From Acidimicrobiales bacterium (GTDB lineage: Bacteria; Actinomycetota; Acidimicrobiia; Acidimicrobiales; MedAcidi-G1): a stretch of 64,000 nucleotides of DNA. The stretch is from positions 1-64,000 of the forward strand of contig JAAZXY010000008.1 in NCBI GenBank assembly GCA_014239855.1. Direction: 5' to 3'. The translations under genes were made by a program, and so were the position numbers. How positions within the stretch are numbered: the first letter of the stretch is position 1; each line of letters starts with the position of its first letter. This document shows, piece by piece, positions 30,314 to 40,791 of the stretch. The notes beneath the pieces were generated by a model. That model ran no database searches, was not told the DNA's origin, and worked only from the letters and a program-made list of their open reading frames with translations.

Positions 30314-31323
30314 TGGACACCCTGGTCACGATGGCCGGGTTGGCCTGGGATCCCGAGATCCGGGGCATCCTCACCGTCGCCACCGGCTTCGCGGTCCTCA
30401 TGGGGTCGATCTGGCTGATCGTCGTCACCAACTCCGGTATCCGGCTGGCCACGCTGATGTCGGCCGCCGCCCTCATGGGTTGGATGGTCATCCTGGGCAG
30501 CGCCTGGTGGATGTACGGCTCCGGTTGGAAGGGCGACGCCCCGAGCTGGAAGACCGTGGACATCAACGTGGGTGATCTGGGGGCCAGCGGCCTCCTCTAC
30601 GCCCGTGAGCTGCCCAACCCGGACGAGATCCCGTCGGCCTACGAGCTGGTCGTGGCCTCCGGCGACCTCGTGGCCGTGGCTGAGTTCGACACGCTCCCCA
30701 GTGCCGTCGACAATCCGGACCTCCCGGCTGAGTCGCTCGATGCGCTGCGAGCCGATCGGCAGTTGCGAAACGAGACCATCACCCGATCCGAGCTGGCTGC
30801 CGTGGCCCGCAACGTGACCGATGCCGCCGGCCTCCGCTCCGTCGGGCCATGGCGCCTCCTGTCCACCAGCGAGGCCGGTGACGCCCAGGCTCAGGCGTCG
30901 GCCGACGTACTGGCCCACCCTGATCTCGGGTTCGCCAGCTCGGCTGACTACAAGCTGCTCGACTCCTACACCATGGGTGGCAAGCCCTCGCTGACCGACG
31001 ACCCGAACCGCTGGGACCGGATCAGCCACTGGATCACCAGTTCGGCTCGACTCACCCACCCGACCCGCTACACGGTGGTGCAGCTCCAGGGGGTGCTCCA
31101 CCAGGACGTTCCCGCCGGCGTGGCCCCGCCCCGTCCGGTGGTCGATCCCGGTGAGCCGGTCGTGTCGGTCGTGATGATCCGAGACCTCGGATGGGTCCGC
31201 CTGCGGCCCGCACTGGTCACCATCGGTTCGTTGCTGGTCTTCCTGGCCCTCTGCTACTGGCTCCACGTGCGTGACAAGGAGCTCATGGAGCGGCGCAGGG
31301 AGTTCGAGACCAGTACCGCCTGA
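30313..31323 (+). CDS. Membrane protein with large soluble domain, last of the b6-type operon
   Basis: 336 residues. Two N-terminal membrane spans (about 18-38 and 43-65) are followed by a soluble region of about 220 residues, probably outside, and then one C-terminal span (about 293-312) with a charged tail (RDKELMERRREFE). No cofactor motif or known domain is visible. Its one-base overlap with the dihaem cytochrome gene and its fixed place in this operon suggest an accessory subunit of the complex. The gap to nuoA is 47 bp without an evident terminator, so readthrough into nuo is likely. Confidence 0.75.
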   Translation: MDTLVTMAGLAWDPEIRGILTVATGFAVLMGSIWLIVVTNSGIRLATLMSAAALMGWMVILGSAWWMYGSGWKGDAPSWKTVDINVGDLGASGLLYARELPNPDEIPSAYELVVASGDLVAVAEFDTLPSAVDNPDLPAESLDALRADRQLRNETITRSELAAVARNVTDAAGLRSVGPWRLLSTSEAGDAQAQASADVLAHPDLGFASSADYKLLDSYTMGGKPSLTDDPNRWDRISHWITSSARLTHPTRYTVVQLQGVLHQDVPAGVAPPRPVVDPGEPVVSVVMIRDLGWVRLRPALVTIGSLLVFLALCYWLHVRDKELMERRREFETSTA

Positions 31324-31370
31324 CCTCGTGACCAATTCCGTGGTCATGGGTGGGACCGGGGACGAGTGAC

Positions 31371-31859
31371 GTGCTCGGCCAGTACCTGCCCATCATCGTC
31401 CTCCTGATCCTGGCGTTCCTGTTCGCCGCCCTCAGCTTCGTCGCGTCGCGCCTTCTGGCTCCCCGCAGCCCGAACGACCGCAAGGCCGCGCCCTACGAGT
31501 GCGGGATCATCCCGGGTCGCGAGACTCCGGAACGCTTCCCGGTGCGCTTCTTCCTCGTGGCGATGATCTTCATCGTCTTCGACATCGAGATCATCTTCTT
31601 CTACCCGTGGGCCATTGCCCATGACGGCCTGGGCCTGTTCGGCCTGGTGTCGGTCCTCATCTTCTCGGCCGCCGTGTTCGAGTCGTTCGTGTACCTGATC
31701 GGAAACGGCGCCCTCGAGTGGGGTCCGGTACGCCGGGTCCGCCAGGCCGTGTCACCGCATCGCACCTCGTCGTCCACCATCCGGCGGGCCGGCGTACGTG
31801 AGGTCGGTCTGGAAGGTCGGGTGCCGATGGGTTCCGACGGGCGAGAGCAGGCCGCCTGA
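31371..31859 (+). CDS. nuoA: NADH-quinone oxidoreductase subunit A (complex I-1)
   Basis: 162 residues from the GTG at 31371; an in-frame GTG at 31350 would add 7 residues. The chosen start gives the usual [11 protein letters not shown] beginning. Three membrane spans, with the conserved loop [20 protein letters not shown] and [12 protein letters not shown] near the quinone channel. A C-terminal extension of about 45 residues is basic and unusual for NuoA. The TGATG overlap couples it to nuoB. Confidence 0.92.
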   Translation: MLGQYLPIIVLLILAFLFAALSFVASRLLAPRSPNDRKAAPYECGIIPGRETPERFPVRFFLVAMIFIVFDIEIIFFYPWAIAHDGLGLFGLVSVLIFSAAVFESFVYLIGNGALEWGPVRRVRQAVSPHRTSSSTIRRAGVREVGLEGRVPMGSDGREQAA

Positions 31860-32467
31860 TGGTGCATCTTCCCGGTATCGGCGAAACCTCCGACGTGATG
31901 TCGAAGGGCCTCGAGGGCCTGGAGCACAACTTCGTCACGGCCAAGGTGGAGGACCTCGTCAAGTGGTCGCGGGCCCGGAGCTGCTGGCCGGCCACCTTCG
32001 GCCTGGCGTGCTGCGCCATCGAGATGATGGCCACCGGTGCCGCCCACTACGACCTGGCCCGCTACGGCATGGAGGTTTTCCGGGCCTCGCCTCGCCAGGC
32101 CGACCTGATGATCGTGGCCGGCCGGGTGTCCCAGAAGATGGCCCCCATCCTGCGTCAGATCTACGACCAGATGATGGAACCCAAGTGGGTCATCTCCATG
32201 GGCGTGTGTGCGTCCAGTGGCGGGATGTTCAACAACTACGCCATCGTCCAGGGCGTCGACCAGGTCGTCCCGGTGGACGTGTACGCCCCCGGTTGCCCGC
32301 CGGGTCCCGAGACCCTGATGCACGCCATCCTGACCCTGCACGACAACATCCAGAGCGGTGAACTGACCCGACGTCGCGAGGCCAATGACGGTGGCGCGGC
32401 CATCCAGGTCGACGTGCCGCCGGCTCCCGCCGAGACCGTGCAGCCCGTGGAACTGGGCACCCGATGA
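31859..32467 (+). CDS. nuoB: NADH-quinone oxidoreductase subunit B (complex I-1)
   Basis: 202 residues. It holds the terminal N2 [4Fe-4S] cluster that reduces quinone: the adjacent CC in [11 protein letters not shown], the Cys in MGVCASSGG and the Cys in PGCPPGPE are all present. A ~30-residue C-terminal tail is less conserved. Overlaps nuoC by four bases. Confidence 0.95.
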   Translation: MVHLPGIGETSDVMSKGLEGLEHNFVTAKVEDLVKWSRARSCWPATFGLACCAIEMMATGAAHYDLARYGMEVFRASPRQADLMIVAGRVSQKMAPILRQIYDQMMEPKWVISMGVCASSGGMFNNYAIVQGVDQVVPVDVYAPGCPPGPETLMHAILTLHDNIQSGELTRRREANDGGAAIQVDVPPAPAETVQPVELGTR

Positions 32468-32952
32468 GCGACGGTCAGCTGCTCCACGGCGTGCCGGTGG
32501 TCGAGGCCACCGGGCAGGTCGTGGCGCACCCGACGGTCGACCAGTGGCTGGACACCGTGGCGGCCCTGAAGGCCGACGGCTTCTGCATGGCCATCGACGT
32601 GACCGCCGTGGACTACTCGGCCCATCCCGGCCGTACCGACCTGCCCGAGGGCGTGACGCCCGAGCGCTTCGAGGTGGTGGCCGCCTTCATCGATCACGCC
32701 GGCGGTCGACGGGTCCGCCTGCGGGCCCAGGTGCCCGAGGCCGACCCCGTGGTGCCGTCGTTGTTCGACCTGTTCCCGGGCACCGAGGCCATGGAGCGCG
32801 AGGCCTGGGACCTGGTGGGCGTGGCCTTCGACGGCCATCCCGACCACACCCGGATCCTGATGCCCGAGGACTGGGAGGGCCACCCGCTTCGTCGCGACGT
32901 GGCCATTGGCCGTATCCCGGTCCAGTTCAAGGATGCACCGGCCGCCCGATGA
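32464..32952 (+). CDS. nuoC: NADH-quinone oxidoreductase subunit C (complex I-1)
   Basis: 162 residues, soluble connecting-module subunit. The 30-kDa-subunit signature [17 protein letters not shown]...[14 protein letters not shown] is present near the C-terminus. Shorter at the N-terminus than many homologues but the conserved core is complete. Starts and ends in ATGA overlaps with nuoB and nuoD. Confidence 0.93.
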   Translation: MSDGQLLHGVPVVEATGQVVAHPTVDQWLDTVAALKADGFCMAIDVTAVDYSAHPGRTDLPEGVTPERFEVVAAFIDHAGGRRVRLRAQVPEADPVVPSLFDLFPGTEAMEREAWDLVGVAFDGHPDHTRILMPEDWEGHPLRRDVAIGRIPVQFKDAPAAR

Positions 32953-34316
32953 CCGACGTGACCAGTTCCCTGACCGGCCCCCCGGTCGGCGAGCCAACCG
33001 CTGACACCCATGAAGAGGCTCCGGCCCCTGATCTGGGTTCGGCCGAACGCGTCCTGCGCCGCGACGATTCGAGCGCCGTGCTCCGGCTGAGTGAGGCCGA
33101 GGCCGCCGTCCTGGCCGGTCACCCCGATGATCCGCCCACCGGCGATGCCGCCGACCAGCGGATGATCCTCAACATGGGCCCGTCGCACCCGTCCACCCAC
33201 GGCGTGCTGCGCCTCATGCTGGAGATGGAGGGCGAGACGATCCTGCGGACCAAGCCGGTCATCGGCTACCTCCACACCGGTATGGAGAAGACCGCCGAGG
33301 ACCTCACCTACCTGCAGGGTCCGACCAACGTCACCCGCATGGACTACGCCGCCCCGCTGTTCTCCGAGTTGGCCTTCTCGCTGGCCGTCGAACAGCTGTT
33401 GGGCATCGACGTGCCGCCCCGGGCCACGTGGATCCGCATGCTCATGTGCGAGCTGAACCGGGCCGCCTCCCACCTGCTGTTCCAGGCCACCAACGGCATG
33501 GACCTGGGCGCCGTGTCCATGATGATCTACGGCTGGCGCGAGCGCGAAGAGGTACTGCGGTTCTTCGAGAAGGTCACCGGCCTCCGGATGAACCACAACT
33601 ACATCCGTCCGGGAGGCGTCGCCGCCGATCTTCCCGATGGCTGGCAGGACGACCTCCGTCGGCTCCTCGACCTGATCCCGCCCCGCCTCGACGAGTACGA
33701 CACCCTGCTCACCGGGCAGCCCATCTTCCGCGAGCGGCTCCAGGGCGTGGGCGTCATGACGCCCGCCGAGGCCCTCGCCCTGTCGGCCACCGGACCCATC
33801 CTGCGGTCCACCGGTTACGCCTGGGACCTGCGTCGCGACCAGCCCTACCTGGCCTACGACGAGGTGGAGTTCGACGTCATCGTGGGCACCCACGGCGACT
33901 CGTTCGACCGCTACGCCATCCGTCTCAACGAGATCCGGGAGTCACTGCGGATCGTCGAACAGATCATCGACCTGATGCCCGACGGTGACTACCGGACCCA
34001 GGACAAGAAGGTCACCCCGCCGCCGCGTGCCCGCATCGACGAGTCGATGGAGGCCCTCATCCACCACTTCAAGATCTTCACCGAGGGTTTCCACGTGCCG
34101 GAGGGCGAGACGTACGCCGCCGTGGAGTCGCCTCGTGGCGAACTGGGTTGCTACCTGGTGTCCGACGGTGGGCCGAAGCCCTACCGGATGCACATCCGGG
34201 GTCCCAGCTTCGTGAACCTGCAGACCCTGCCGCACCTGATGGAAGGTGGCCTGATCGCCGACGGCGTGGCCGTCGTGTCGTCGGTCGACCCCATCATGGG
34301 GGAGGTCGACCGATGA
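32949..34316 (+). CDS. nuoD: NADH-quinone oxidoreductase subunit D (complex I-1)
   Basis: 455 residues. The 49-kDa quinone-site subunit: LNMGPSHPSTHGVLR with the quinone-ligand His, GYLHTGMEK, and the C-terminal VDPIMGEVDR. About 75 residues precede the conserved core. They are hydrophilic and acidic and absent from the complex I-2 paralogue, so this is a lineage-specific N-terminal extension. Four-base overlaps on both sides. Confidence 0.95.
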   Translation: MTDVTSSLTGPPVGEPTADTHEEAPAPDLGSAERVLRRDDSSAVLRLSEAEAAVLAGHPDDPPTGDAADQRMILNMGPSHPSTHGVLRLMLEMEGETILRTKPVIGYLHTGMEKTAEDLTYLQGPTNVTRMDYAAPLFSELAFSLAVEQLLGIDVPPRATWIRMLMCELNRAASHLLFQATNGMDLGAVSMMIYGWREREEVLRFFEKVTGLRMNHNYIRPGGVAADLPDGWQDDLRRLLDLIPPRLDEYDTLLTGQPIFRERLQGVGVMTPAEALALSATGPILRSTGYAWDLRRDQPYLAYDEVEFDVIVGTHGDSFDRYAIRLNEIRESLRIVEQIIDLMPDGDYRTQDKKVTPPPRARIDESMEALIHHFKIFTEGFHVPEGETYAAVESPRGELGCYLVSDGGPKPYRMHIRGPSFVNLQTLPHLMEGGLIADGVAVVSSVDPIMGEVDR

Positions 34317-34972
34317 GCTGGTTCGACGCCACCCACGAGCGGATCGCCCGTGAGATCCTGGCCCGCTACCCGAAGCCGAAGTCGGCTGTCATCCCGTTGC
34401 TCCACCTCGCCCAGGAGCAGGAGGGTTGGGTCACCCCCGAAGCCATGGTCGAGATCGCCGATCTGACCGGCACCACGGCCGCCGAGGTGCTGGGTACCGG
34501 CAGCTTCTACGAGATGTTCAAGTTCCATCCGGTGGGCCGGTACGTGGTCAACGTCTGCACCAACGTGTCCTGCCAGTTGCTGGGCGGCGAGGAACTCCTG
34601 GACCATGCCGAGGCGACCCTCGGGGTGAGGGCCGGTGGCACCACCGACGACGGCCTGTTCACCGTCGAGGACGTGGAGTGCGTGGCCGCCTGCACCGAGG
34701 CGCCGTGCTTCACCGTGAACTACCGCTACTTCCACCGGGCCGATACCGACATCTTCGACGAGGTGGTGGCCGACCTCCGGGCCGGACGCAGCCCGTTGGC
34801 CCGGGGAGCGGCAGGCGACGACGGTGAGATCCCCGACCACGGCACGCTGGGCCGGGTCCGTCAGCAGGTGCCCGCGGATCGTCGGGCCGGCGTGGTCCCC
34901 CCCGAGGACGTCACCGGGCCGCCGGCCTGGATGCCAGTTGCCGTGGACGCCGGAGAGGGGGCGGCATCGTGA
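34313..34972 (+). CDS. nuoE: NADH-quinone oxidoreductase subunit E (complex I-1)
   Basis: 219 residues. The thioredoxin-like 24-kDa subunit binds the N1a [2Fe-2S] cluster through Cys82, Cys87 (CTNVSC) and Cys123, Cys127 (CVAAC). The final ~60 residues after the core are a hydrophilic tail. Part of the NADH-input module together with NuoF and NuoG. Confidence 0.94.
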   Translation: MSWFDATHERIAREILARYPKPKSAVIPLLHLAQEQEGWVTPEAMVEIADLTGTTAAEVLGTGSFYEMFKFHPVGRYVVNVCTNVSCQLLGGEELLDHAEATLGVRAGGTTDDGLFTVEDVECVAACTEAPCFTVNYRYFHRADTDIFDEVVADLRAGRSPLARGAAGDDGEIPDHGTLGRVRQQVPADRRAGVVPPEDVTGPPAWMPVAVDAGEGAAS

Positions 34973-36384
34973 CCGGCGCCTACGTCTCCCATGCCGCGGG
35001 CTACGTCGACAACGGCGGACCGAAGGTCGTCACGTCCCGCTTTGCCCACGAGGACTCCTTCACCCTGGAACGCTCTCTGGCCACCGGTGGCTACGAGGGA
35101 CTGCGGGCCGCGCTGGCCATGACCCCCGACGCCGTGCACGGCCAGGTCCGCGAGGCCACCCTGCTGGGCCGAGGCGGTGCCGGATTCCCGGCCGGCGTCA
35201 AGTGGGGCTTCTGCCCCGAGGGCGTGTGGCCCCGGTACCTGGTGGTCAACGGTGACGAGAGCGAGCCCGGCACCTACAAGGACCGCCTGCTCATGGAGCG
35301 CGATCCGCACCAGCTCATCGAGGGCTGCCTGATCGCGTGTTACGCCCTCGGCCTGTCGCAGTGCTTCCTGTACGTCCGGGGAGAGATGGCTCTGGCCCAG
35401 GAACGAATCGCCACGGCACTCAACGAGGCCTACGCCGCCGGTTACGTGGGCCGCAACGTGCTGGGCAGCGACCTCTCGGTCGACATCACCCTGCACTGGG
35501 GGGCCGGCGCCTACATCGTGGGCGAGGAGACGGCCCTCATCGAGAGCCTCGAGGGCAACCGGGGCATGCCCCGACTCAAGCCGCCGTACTTCCCGGCGGC
35601 CATCGGGCTGTACGGCCAGCCGACCATCGTCAACAACGTGGAGACGCTGGCCAACGTGCCGTGGATCATGAGCAACGGTGCGGCGGCCTACCGGGAGATG
35701 GGGTCGGAGACCTCGCCCGGCACCCGCCTGTTCGCCGTCTCGGGCCACGTGAACCGACCCGGCGTCTACGAGGTCGAACAGGGCGTGACCACGTTCCGTG
35801 ACCTGTTCTACGGCGAGGCGTTCTGTCAGGGCATCCGCGACGGCCACGAGCTGAAGATGTTCATCCCGGGCGGCGGATCCGCCCCCTGGTTCTTCACCGA
35901 GCACCTCGATCTGCCGTTGGAGGCCAAGGAGGTCGGCGCCGCCGGATCGATGCTGGGATCGGGCGCCATCATCGTGATGGACGAGACCACCGACGCCGTG
36001 AAGGCGTGCCACCGGATGGTGCGGTTCTTCGCCCGTGAGTCGTGTGGCAAGTGCTCACCGTGTCGGGAGGGGACCACCTGGGAGGAGAAGATCCTGGCCC
36101 GGATCCTCGACGGCCACGGCCGCCCGTCCGACATCGACCTGCTGCTCGACGTGGGTGACAACATCAGCCCCGGGCCGTACCCGGTGGCCGCCCATCCCGA
36201 CGAGGGGCTCGACGCCGTGCCGTTCCCGCCCCGCCAGACGACCATCTGTCCGTTGGGCCCTTCCTCGGTGGCGCCCATCACCTCGACCATCCGGCGGTTC
36301 CGCCACGAGTTCGAGGCCCGCATCACCCGCGGTGACGGCATTCCCGTGTCGGCGGCCGCCCCCGGTGGGGAGGTCGGCGCATGA
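34969..36384 (+). CDS. nuoF: NADH-quinone oxidoreductase subunit F (complex I-1)
   Basis: 471 residues from GTG. Binds NADH, FMN and the N3 cluster. The NADH/FMN loop GRGGAGFPAGVKWGF, VNGDESEPGTYKDR, the second glycine-rich stretch and the N3 cluster motif ESCGKCSPCREGT are all intact, with the fourth Cys in TTICPLG. This is the only nuoF in the window, so only complex I-1 can oxidise NADH by itself. Confidence 0.96.
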   Translation: MTGAYVSHAAGYVDNGGPKVVTSRFAHEDSFTLERSLATGGYEGLRAALAMTPDAVHGQVREATLLGRGGAGFPAGVKWGFCPEGVWPRYLVVNGDESEPGTYKDRLLMERDPHQLIEGCLIACYALGLSQCFLYVRGEMALAQERIATALNEAYAAGYVGRNVLGSDLSVDITLHWGAGAYIVGEETALIESLEGNRGMPRLKPPYFPAAIGLYGQPTIVNNVETLANVPWIMSNGAAAYREMGSETSPGTRLFAVSGHVNRPGVYEVEQGVTTFRDLFYGEAFCQGIRDGHELKMFIPGGGSAPWFFTEHLDLPLEAKEVGAAGSMLGSGAIIVMDETTDAVKACHRMVRFFARESCGKCSPCREGTTWEEKILARILDGHGRPSDIDLLLDVGDNISPGPYPVAAHPDEGLDAVPFPPRQTTICPLGPSSVAPITSTIRRFRHEFEARITRGDGIPVSAAAPGGEVGA

Positions 36385-38900
36385 CCGAAGAGGTGGAGAC
36401 CCCCGTCGTTGAGATACCCGTCGTTGAGATACAGGTTGATGGTGAGACGGTGGCTGCCCGGCCGGGCGAGTTGCTGATCGACGCCTGCGAACGCAACGGC
36501 ACCTACATCCCCCGGTTCTGCCACCACACCCGCATGAAGCCGGTCGGGATGTGCCGCATGTGCCTGGTCGAGGTGGACACCGGTCGGGGCCCCGCCCTCC
36601 AGCCGTCCTGCATGCTCGAGTGCACGCCCGGCATGAGCGTCGACACCGAGTCGGACCGCACCCGCAAGGCCCAGGACGGGGTGCTGGAGTTCCTGCTCGT
36701 CAACCACCCGCTGGACTGCCCGGTCTGCGACAAGGGCGGCGAGTGCCCCCTGCAGGACCAGACCATGGCCTTCGGGCCCGGTGAGAGCCGGTTCGTCGAG
36801 GAGAAGCGGCACTTCGAGAAGCCGATCCCCGTCAACTCCAACGTCCATCTGGACCGGGAACGGTGCATCCTGTGCGACCGCTGCACCCGGTTCGCCGGCG
36901 AGGTGGCCGGTGACCAGCTCATCCACTTCATGGACCGGGGCGGCCAGACGCAGGTCAACACCTTCCCCGAGCAGCCCTTCTCCTCGTACTTCAGCGGCAA
37001 CACCGTGCAGGTCTGCCCGGTGGGTGCGTTGACCGCCGCCCCGTACCGCTTCAAGGCCCGACCGTGGGACCTCGAGGAGGTGGAGTCGACCAGCACGCTG
37101 GACAGCGTGGGCAGTCGCATCGCTGTGCAGTCCTCCCGTGACCGGGTGCTCCGGTTCCAGGGTGTCGACGCGGATGCCGTCAACTGGGGCTGGCTGTCGG
37201 ACAAGGAACGTTTCGTCTTCGAGGCCTACGACCACGAGGACCGCCTGGCGTCGCCGATGCTGCGGGGCGATGCCCTGGGCAACCGGACGCCCGACGGCCC
37301 TTCGTTGGTGGCTGCGCCGTGGAGCGAGGCGCTCGGCGTCGCCGCGTCGGCCCTGGCGGCCGCACCGGCCGCCCGGATCGCCGTGCTGGGCGGCGCCCGC
37401 ATGACCAACGAGTCGCAGTACGCGTGGGCCAAGTTGGCCAAGGGCGTGCTGGGCACCGACCACGTGGATGCCCAGTTGGGCGACGGCCTGCCCGCCGAGG
37501 TGGTTCTCGGGCTGCCGCGGGCCACCATCGACCGGGCGTGCACGCCCGGCGGGGTCATCGTGCTCCTGGGTCCCGACCCCAAGGAGGAGCTGGGGGCGTT
37601 GTACCTGCGGCTCCGACACGCCGTGGTCCACGACGGGGCCACCCTGATCGAGCTCACGCCGCGGCGCACCGGTCTGAGTGCCCACGCCGCCCACTCGTTG
37701 CGGGTCACCCCGGGTGACGCGGCGGGCGTGGTGGCCGCCATGTTCGGCTCCGGATCACCGGCTGGTGTGGCTGGCATCCCGGTCGACCAGTTGGCCGCCG
37801 CCGGCGCCACGCTGGCTGCCGCGGTGGCTGAAGGCTCACCGGTCACCGTGCTGCTGGGTCGCCCCTCGCTGGCCGAGTCGGCCGGCCCGGTGGTCGACGG
37901 CGCGCTGGCCCTGCACGACCACCTGCCCACCGCCACCTTCCTGTCGCTGCTCCGTCGGGGCAACGTCCACGGGGCCATGGACATGGGTCTGGCTCCCGGA
38001 CTCCTTCCCGGTCGTGCGTCGCTGGCCGACGCCGGGCGGGTCGCCGACGTGTGGCCGACCGTGCCCGCGGCCACCGGCCACGACGCCCTGGGGATTCTCA
38101 CCGCGGCGGCCGCCGGGGAGATCGACGTTCTCGTCCTGCTGGGTGCCGATCTGCTGGCCGACGTGCCCGACCGCCAGCTGGCCGAACAGGCCCTGGCCGG
38201 CGCCCGGACCGTGGTGGCCGTCGACCTGTTCGGCACCGACACGGTGGCCCGGGCCGACGTGGTCCTGCCCGCCGTGGCCTCCACCGAACTGGACGGCACC
38301 TTCACCAACCTGGAGGGCCGGGTCAGCGTGGTGGCCCGCAAGGTGACCTCGCCGGGGACGTCCCGACCCGACTGGGCGATCGCCGTCGAACTGGCCGAAC
38401 GCCTGGGTGCCGACCTGGGCTTCATGTCGGTCGACGACGTGCTGGCCGAACTGGCCGCCGTGTCGCCGCTGCATGCCGATCTGACACCGGAAACCCTGGC
38501 CGGGGCGACCCGTGAGGGAATCCTGATCGAGGGTTCAACCGAGGTCGCCCGACCGGCGCCGACCAGCGTGCCGGGCCGTGACGGCTACGGCCTCCGCCTG
38601 GTGGTCGACCGGTGCATGTACGACGCCGGGGTCCTGGTGGCCCACAGCGCCTCGTTGGCCGGCCTGGCCCCGGGGACGCGTGCAGGCGTCGAGCCCACCG
38701 ACCTGGCCCGTCACGGGATCGACGAGGGTGAGGTCGTGGACCTCATCAGCGCCCGGGGCACCATCCAGGTGGTGGTGGCCGCCGACGCCGGCGTGGCCCG
38801 GGGGACCGTGCACCTACGGGCCAACCAGCCCGACCTGGCCGTCAACGCCCTGATCGACGCCTCGGCGCCGGTCACCGAGGTCCGGGTGGGACGACGGTGA
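36381..38900 (+). CDS. nuoG: NADH-quinone oxidoreductase subunit G (complex I-1), N7 site lost
   Basis: 839 residues. The N-terminal [2Fe-2S] N1b site (CHHTRMKPVGMCRMC), N5 with its His ligand (HPLDCPVCDKGGECPL) and N4 (CILCDRC and CPVGAL) are complete. The stretch that normally holds the extra N7 cluster (about residues 234-275) keeps the frame but has no cysteine: STLDSVGSRI replaces a CxxCxxxC-type motif and WLSDKERF replaces WLCDKGRF. The C-terminal molybdopterin-oxidoreductase-like region is inactive in this family. The opening 20 residues contain an imperfect repeat, PVVEIPVVEI. Confidence 0.95.
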   Translation: MTEEVETPVVEIPVVEIQVDGETVAARPGELLIDACERNGTYIPRFCHHTRMKPVGMCRMCLVEVDTGRGPALQPSCMLECTPGMSVDTESDRTRKAQDGVLEFLLVNHPLDCPVCDKGGECPLQDQTMAFGPGESRFVEEKRHFEKPIPVNSNVHLDRERCILCDRCTRFAGEVAGDQLIHFMDRGGQTQVNTFPEQPFSSYFSGNTVQVCPVGALTAAPYRFKARPWDLEEVESTSTLDSVGSRIAVQSSRDRVLRFQGVDADAVNWGWLSDKERFVFEAYDHEDRLASPMLRGDALGNRTPDGPSLVAAPWSEALGVAASALAAAPAARIAVLGGARMTNESQYAWAKLAKGVLGTDHVDAQLGDGLPAEVVLGLPRATIDRACTPGGVIVLLGPDPKEELGALYLRLRHAVVHDGATLIELTPRRTGLSAHAAHSLRVTPGDAAGVVAAMFGSGSPAGVAGIPVDQLAAAGATLAAAVAEGSPVTVLLGRPSLAESAGPVVDGALALHDHLPTATFLSLLRRGNVHGAMDMGLAPGLLPGRASLADAGRVADVWPTVPAATGHDALGILTAAAAGEIDVLVLLGADLLADVPDRQLAEQALAGARTVVAVDLFGTDTVARADVVLPAVASTELDGTFTNLEGRVSVVARKVTSPGTSRPDWAIAVELAERLGADLGFMSVDDVLAELAAVSPLHADLTPETLAGATREGILIEGSTEVARPAPTSVPGRDGYGLRLVVDRCMYDAGVLVAHSASLAGLAPGTRAGVEPTDLARHGIDEGEVVDLISARGTIQVVVAADAGVARGTVHLRANQPDLAVNALIDASAPVTEVRVGRR

Positions 38901-40174
38901 CCACCGTGAACACCGTCGTGGGCCCCGTCATGGGCCCCGTCATGGACACGGCCGTGCTGGCCCTGGACCCGCTGCTGAGTGGTGACCTGGACCTGGGCAT
39001 CGTGGGCATCGTCATCCTGAAGGCCGTGGTGGCCTTCACCCTGCTGCTCGTCTCGGTCATGCTCATGATCTGGTTCGAGCGCAAGCTGGTGGCCGACATG
39101 CACAACCGGATCGGTCCGGCGGTGGCCGGTCCGTTCGGCATCCTCCAGACGCTGGCCGACGGCATCAAGTTGTTCTTCAAGGAGGACCTCATCCCGGATC
39201 GGGCCGACCGGGTGGTCTTCAAGCTGGCGCCCTACCTGTCCCTGGTCCCGGCCTTCCTGGTGTTCGCCATCGTCCCCATTGGTGGCGACTTCTCGTCGGG
39301 CGACGGCACCGTCACGTGGTTCGGCAAGAGCACCTACCTGCAGGTGGCCGACCCGCCGGTGGGCATCCTGTTCTTCCTGGCGCTCTCGTCGATCGCCGTC
39401 TACGGCGTGATGCTGGCCGGCTGGTCGTCGGGATCGAAGTACCCGCTGCTCGGTTCGGTGCGTGCTTCGGCCCAGATGATCAGTTACGAGGCGGCCCTCG
39501 GCCTGGCCATCGCCGCGGTCTTCCTGACCTCAGGTTCGCTGTCCACGCACGACATCGTGGCCAGCCAGGTCGACGGCAGTTGGAACGTGCTGGCCACCGG
39601 CGTCGTGCCGTTCATCGTGTTCCTGGTGGCCGGGACCGCCGAGTTGAACCGTCCGCCGTTCGACCTGGTGGAGGCCGAGCAGGAACTGGTCGGCGGGTTC
39701 CACACCGAGTACAGCTCGTTGCGGTTCGCCCTCTTCTTCCTGGCCGAGTTCATGAACGTGATCACCATGTCGGCCATCGCCGTCACCCTGTTCCTGGGTG
39801 GCCCGGCCGGCCCGATCCTGACCGACACCCTGGGCTGGGTGTGGCCGGTCTTCTGGTTCAGCGTGAAGGTGTTCGCCTTCCTGTTCTGCTTCGTGTGGCT
39901 GCGGGCCACCCTGCCCCGTCTTCGCTACGACCAGCTCATGGACCTCGGGTGGAAGGTGCTCATCCCGGTGGCCCTCGGATGGTTCCTGCTGATCGGGGCC
40001 ATGAACGTGGCCGGTGACCAGGGTTGGTCGCTGGTGCCCGTGGTGCTGGGCGGCCTGGTCGTGATGGCCGGCGGTGCGGCACTGCTCATGGGCGCGGTGG
40101 CCAAGGCCCGGGCCGAGCGCCTGGCCGAGGATTCCCCCGAACGGGACGACGTGCCGACGGGAGGGTCCGCCTGA
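38897..40174 (+). CDS. nuoH: NADH-quinone oxidoreductase subunit H (complex I-1)
   Basis: 425 residues, GTG start in a four-base overlap with nuoG. Eight or more membrane spans forming part of the quinone chamber. Signatures include [46 protein letters not shown] and the acidic loop [19 protein letters not shown]. The extra ~45 residues at the C-terminus are hydrophilic. nuoI overlaps its stop by one base. Confidence 0.95.
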   Translation: MTTVNTVVGPVMGPVMDTAVLALDPLLSGDLDLGIVGIVILKAVVAFTLLLVSVMLMIWFERKLVADMHNRIGPAVAGPFGILQTLADGIKLFFKEDLIPDRADRVVFKLAPYLSLVPAFLVFAIVPIGGDFSSGDGTVTWFGKSTYLQVADPPVGILFFLALSSIAVYGVMLAGWSSGSKYPLLGSVRASAQMISYEAALGLAIAAVFLTSGSLSTHDIVASQVDGSWNVLATGVVPFIVFLVAGTAELNRPPFDLVEAEQELVGGFHTEYSSLRFALFFLAEFMNVITMSAIAVTLFLGGPAGPILTDTLGWVWPVFWFSVKVFAFLFCFVWLRATLPRLRYDQLMDLGWKVLIPVALGWFLLIGAMNVAGDQGWSLVPVVLGGLVVMAGGAALLMGAVAKARAERLAEDSPERDDVPTGGSA

Positions 40175-40791
40175 TGGGTTACTTCAAGGGCTTCGGCGTC
40201 ACCTTCCGCAAGATGTTCGAGAAGCGGGTCACCACCCCGTACCCCGAGAAAAAGCGTCCCAAGCCGGCCCGTCTGCACGGTCGTCACGTGCTGAACCGGT
40301 ACGAGGACGGCATGGAGAAGTGCATCGGCTGCGAGCTGTGCGCCGGGGTCTGTCCGGCGAAGTGCATCTACGTGCGCGGTGCCGACAACCCGCCCGACGA
40401 GCCGGTGTCGCCCGGTGAGCGGTACGGCTTCATCTACGAGATCAACTATCTGCGCTGCATCCACTGCGACCTGTGCGTGGAGGCCTGCCCGACCGAGGCC
40501 ATCACCGAGTCCAAGCTGTTCGAGTTCTCGTTCACCAACCGGGCCGACGCCATCTACACCAAGGAGGAACTGGTGGTCGACGCCACCACGGGCCGTCCCC
40601 AGCACCTCCCGTGGGAGGACTGGCGTCCGGGCGACGATGCCATGACCTCGGGTTGGATGCGGGCCACGTCATCCAGTGGCGATGCCTCGTACAGCGGCCG
40701 GGTCTCCTGGTCGGGCGAGTTGGGCCACGGCGTACGGGCCGCCGAGGTCGGGCAGTCCGACGCGGACTCCGACGGGTCGGGTGACCACTGA
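40174..40791 (+). CDS. nuoI: NADH-quinone oxidoreductase subunit I (complex I-1)
   Basis: 205 residues from the ATG at 40174. Holds clusters N6a and N6b: [12 protein letters not shown] starting at Cys50 and [12 protein letters not shown] starting at Cys95, each with the fourth ligand shared between motifs. A ~50-residue Ser/Gly/Asp-rich tail follows the core. Confidence 0.95.
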   Translation: MGYFKGFGVTFRKMFEKRVTTPYPEKKRPKPARLHGRHVLNRYEDGMEKCIGCELCAGVCPAKCIYVRGADNPPDEPVSPGERYGFIYEINYLRCIHCDLCVEACPTEAITESKLFEFSFTNRADAIYTKEELVVDATTGRPQHLPWEDWRPGDDAMTSGWMRATSSSGDASYSGRVSWSGELGHGVRAAEVGQSDADSDGSGDH

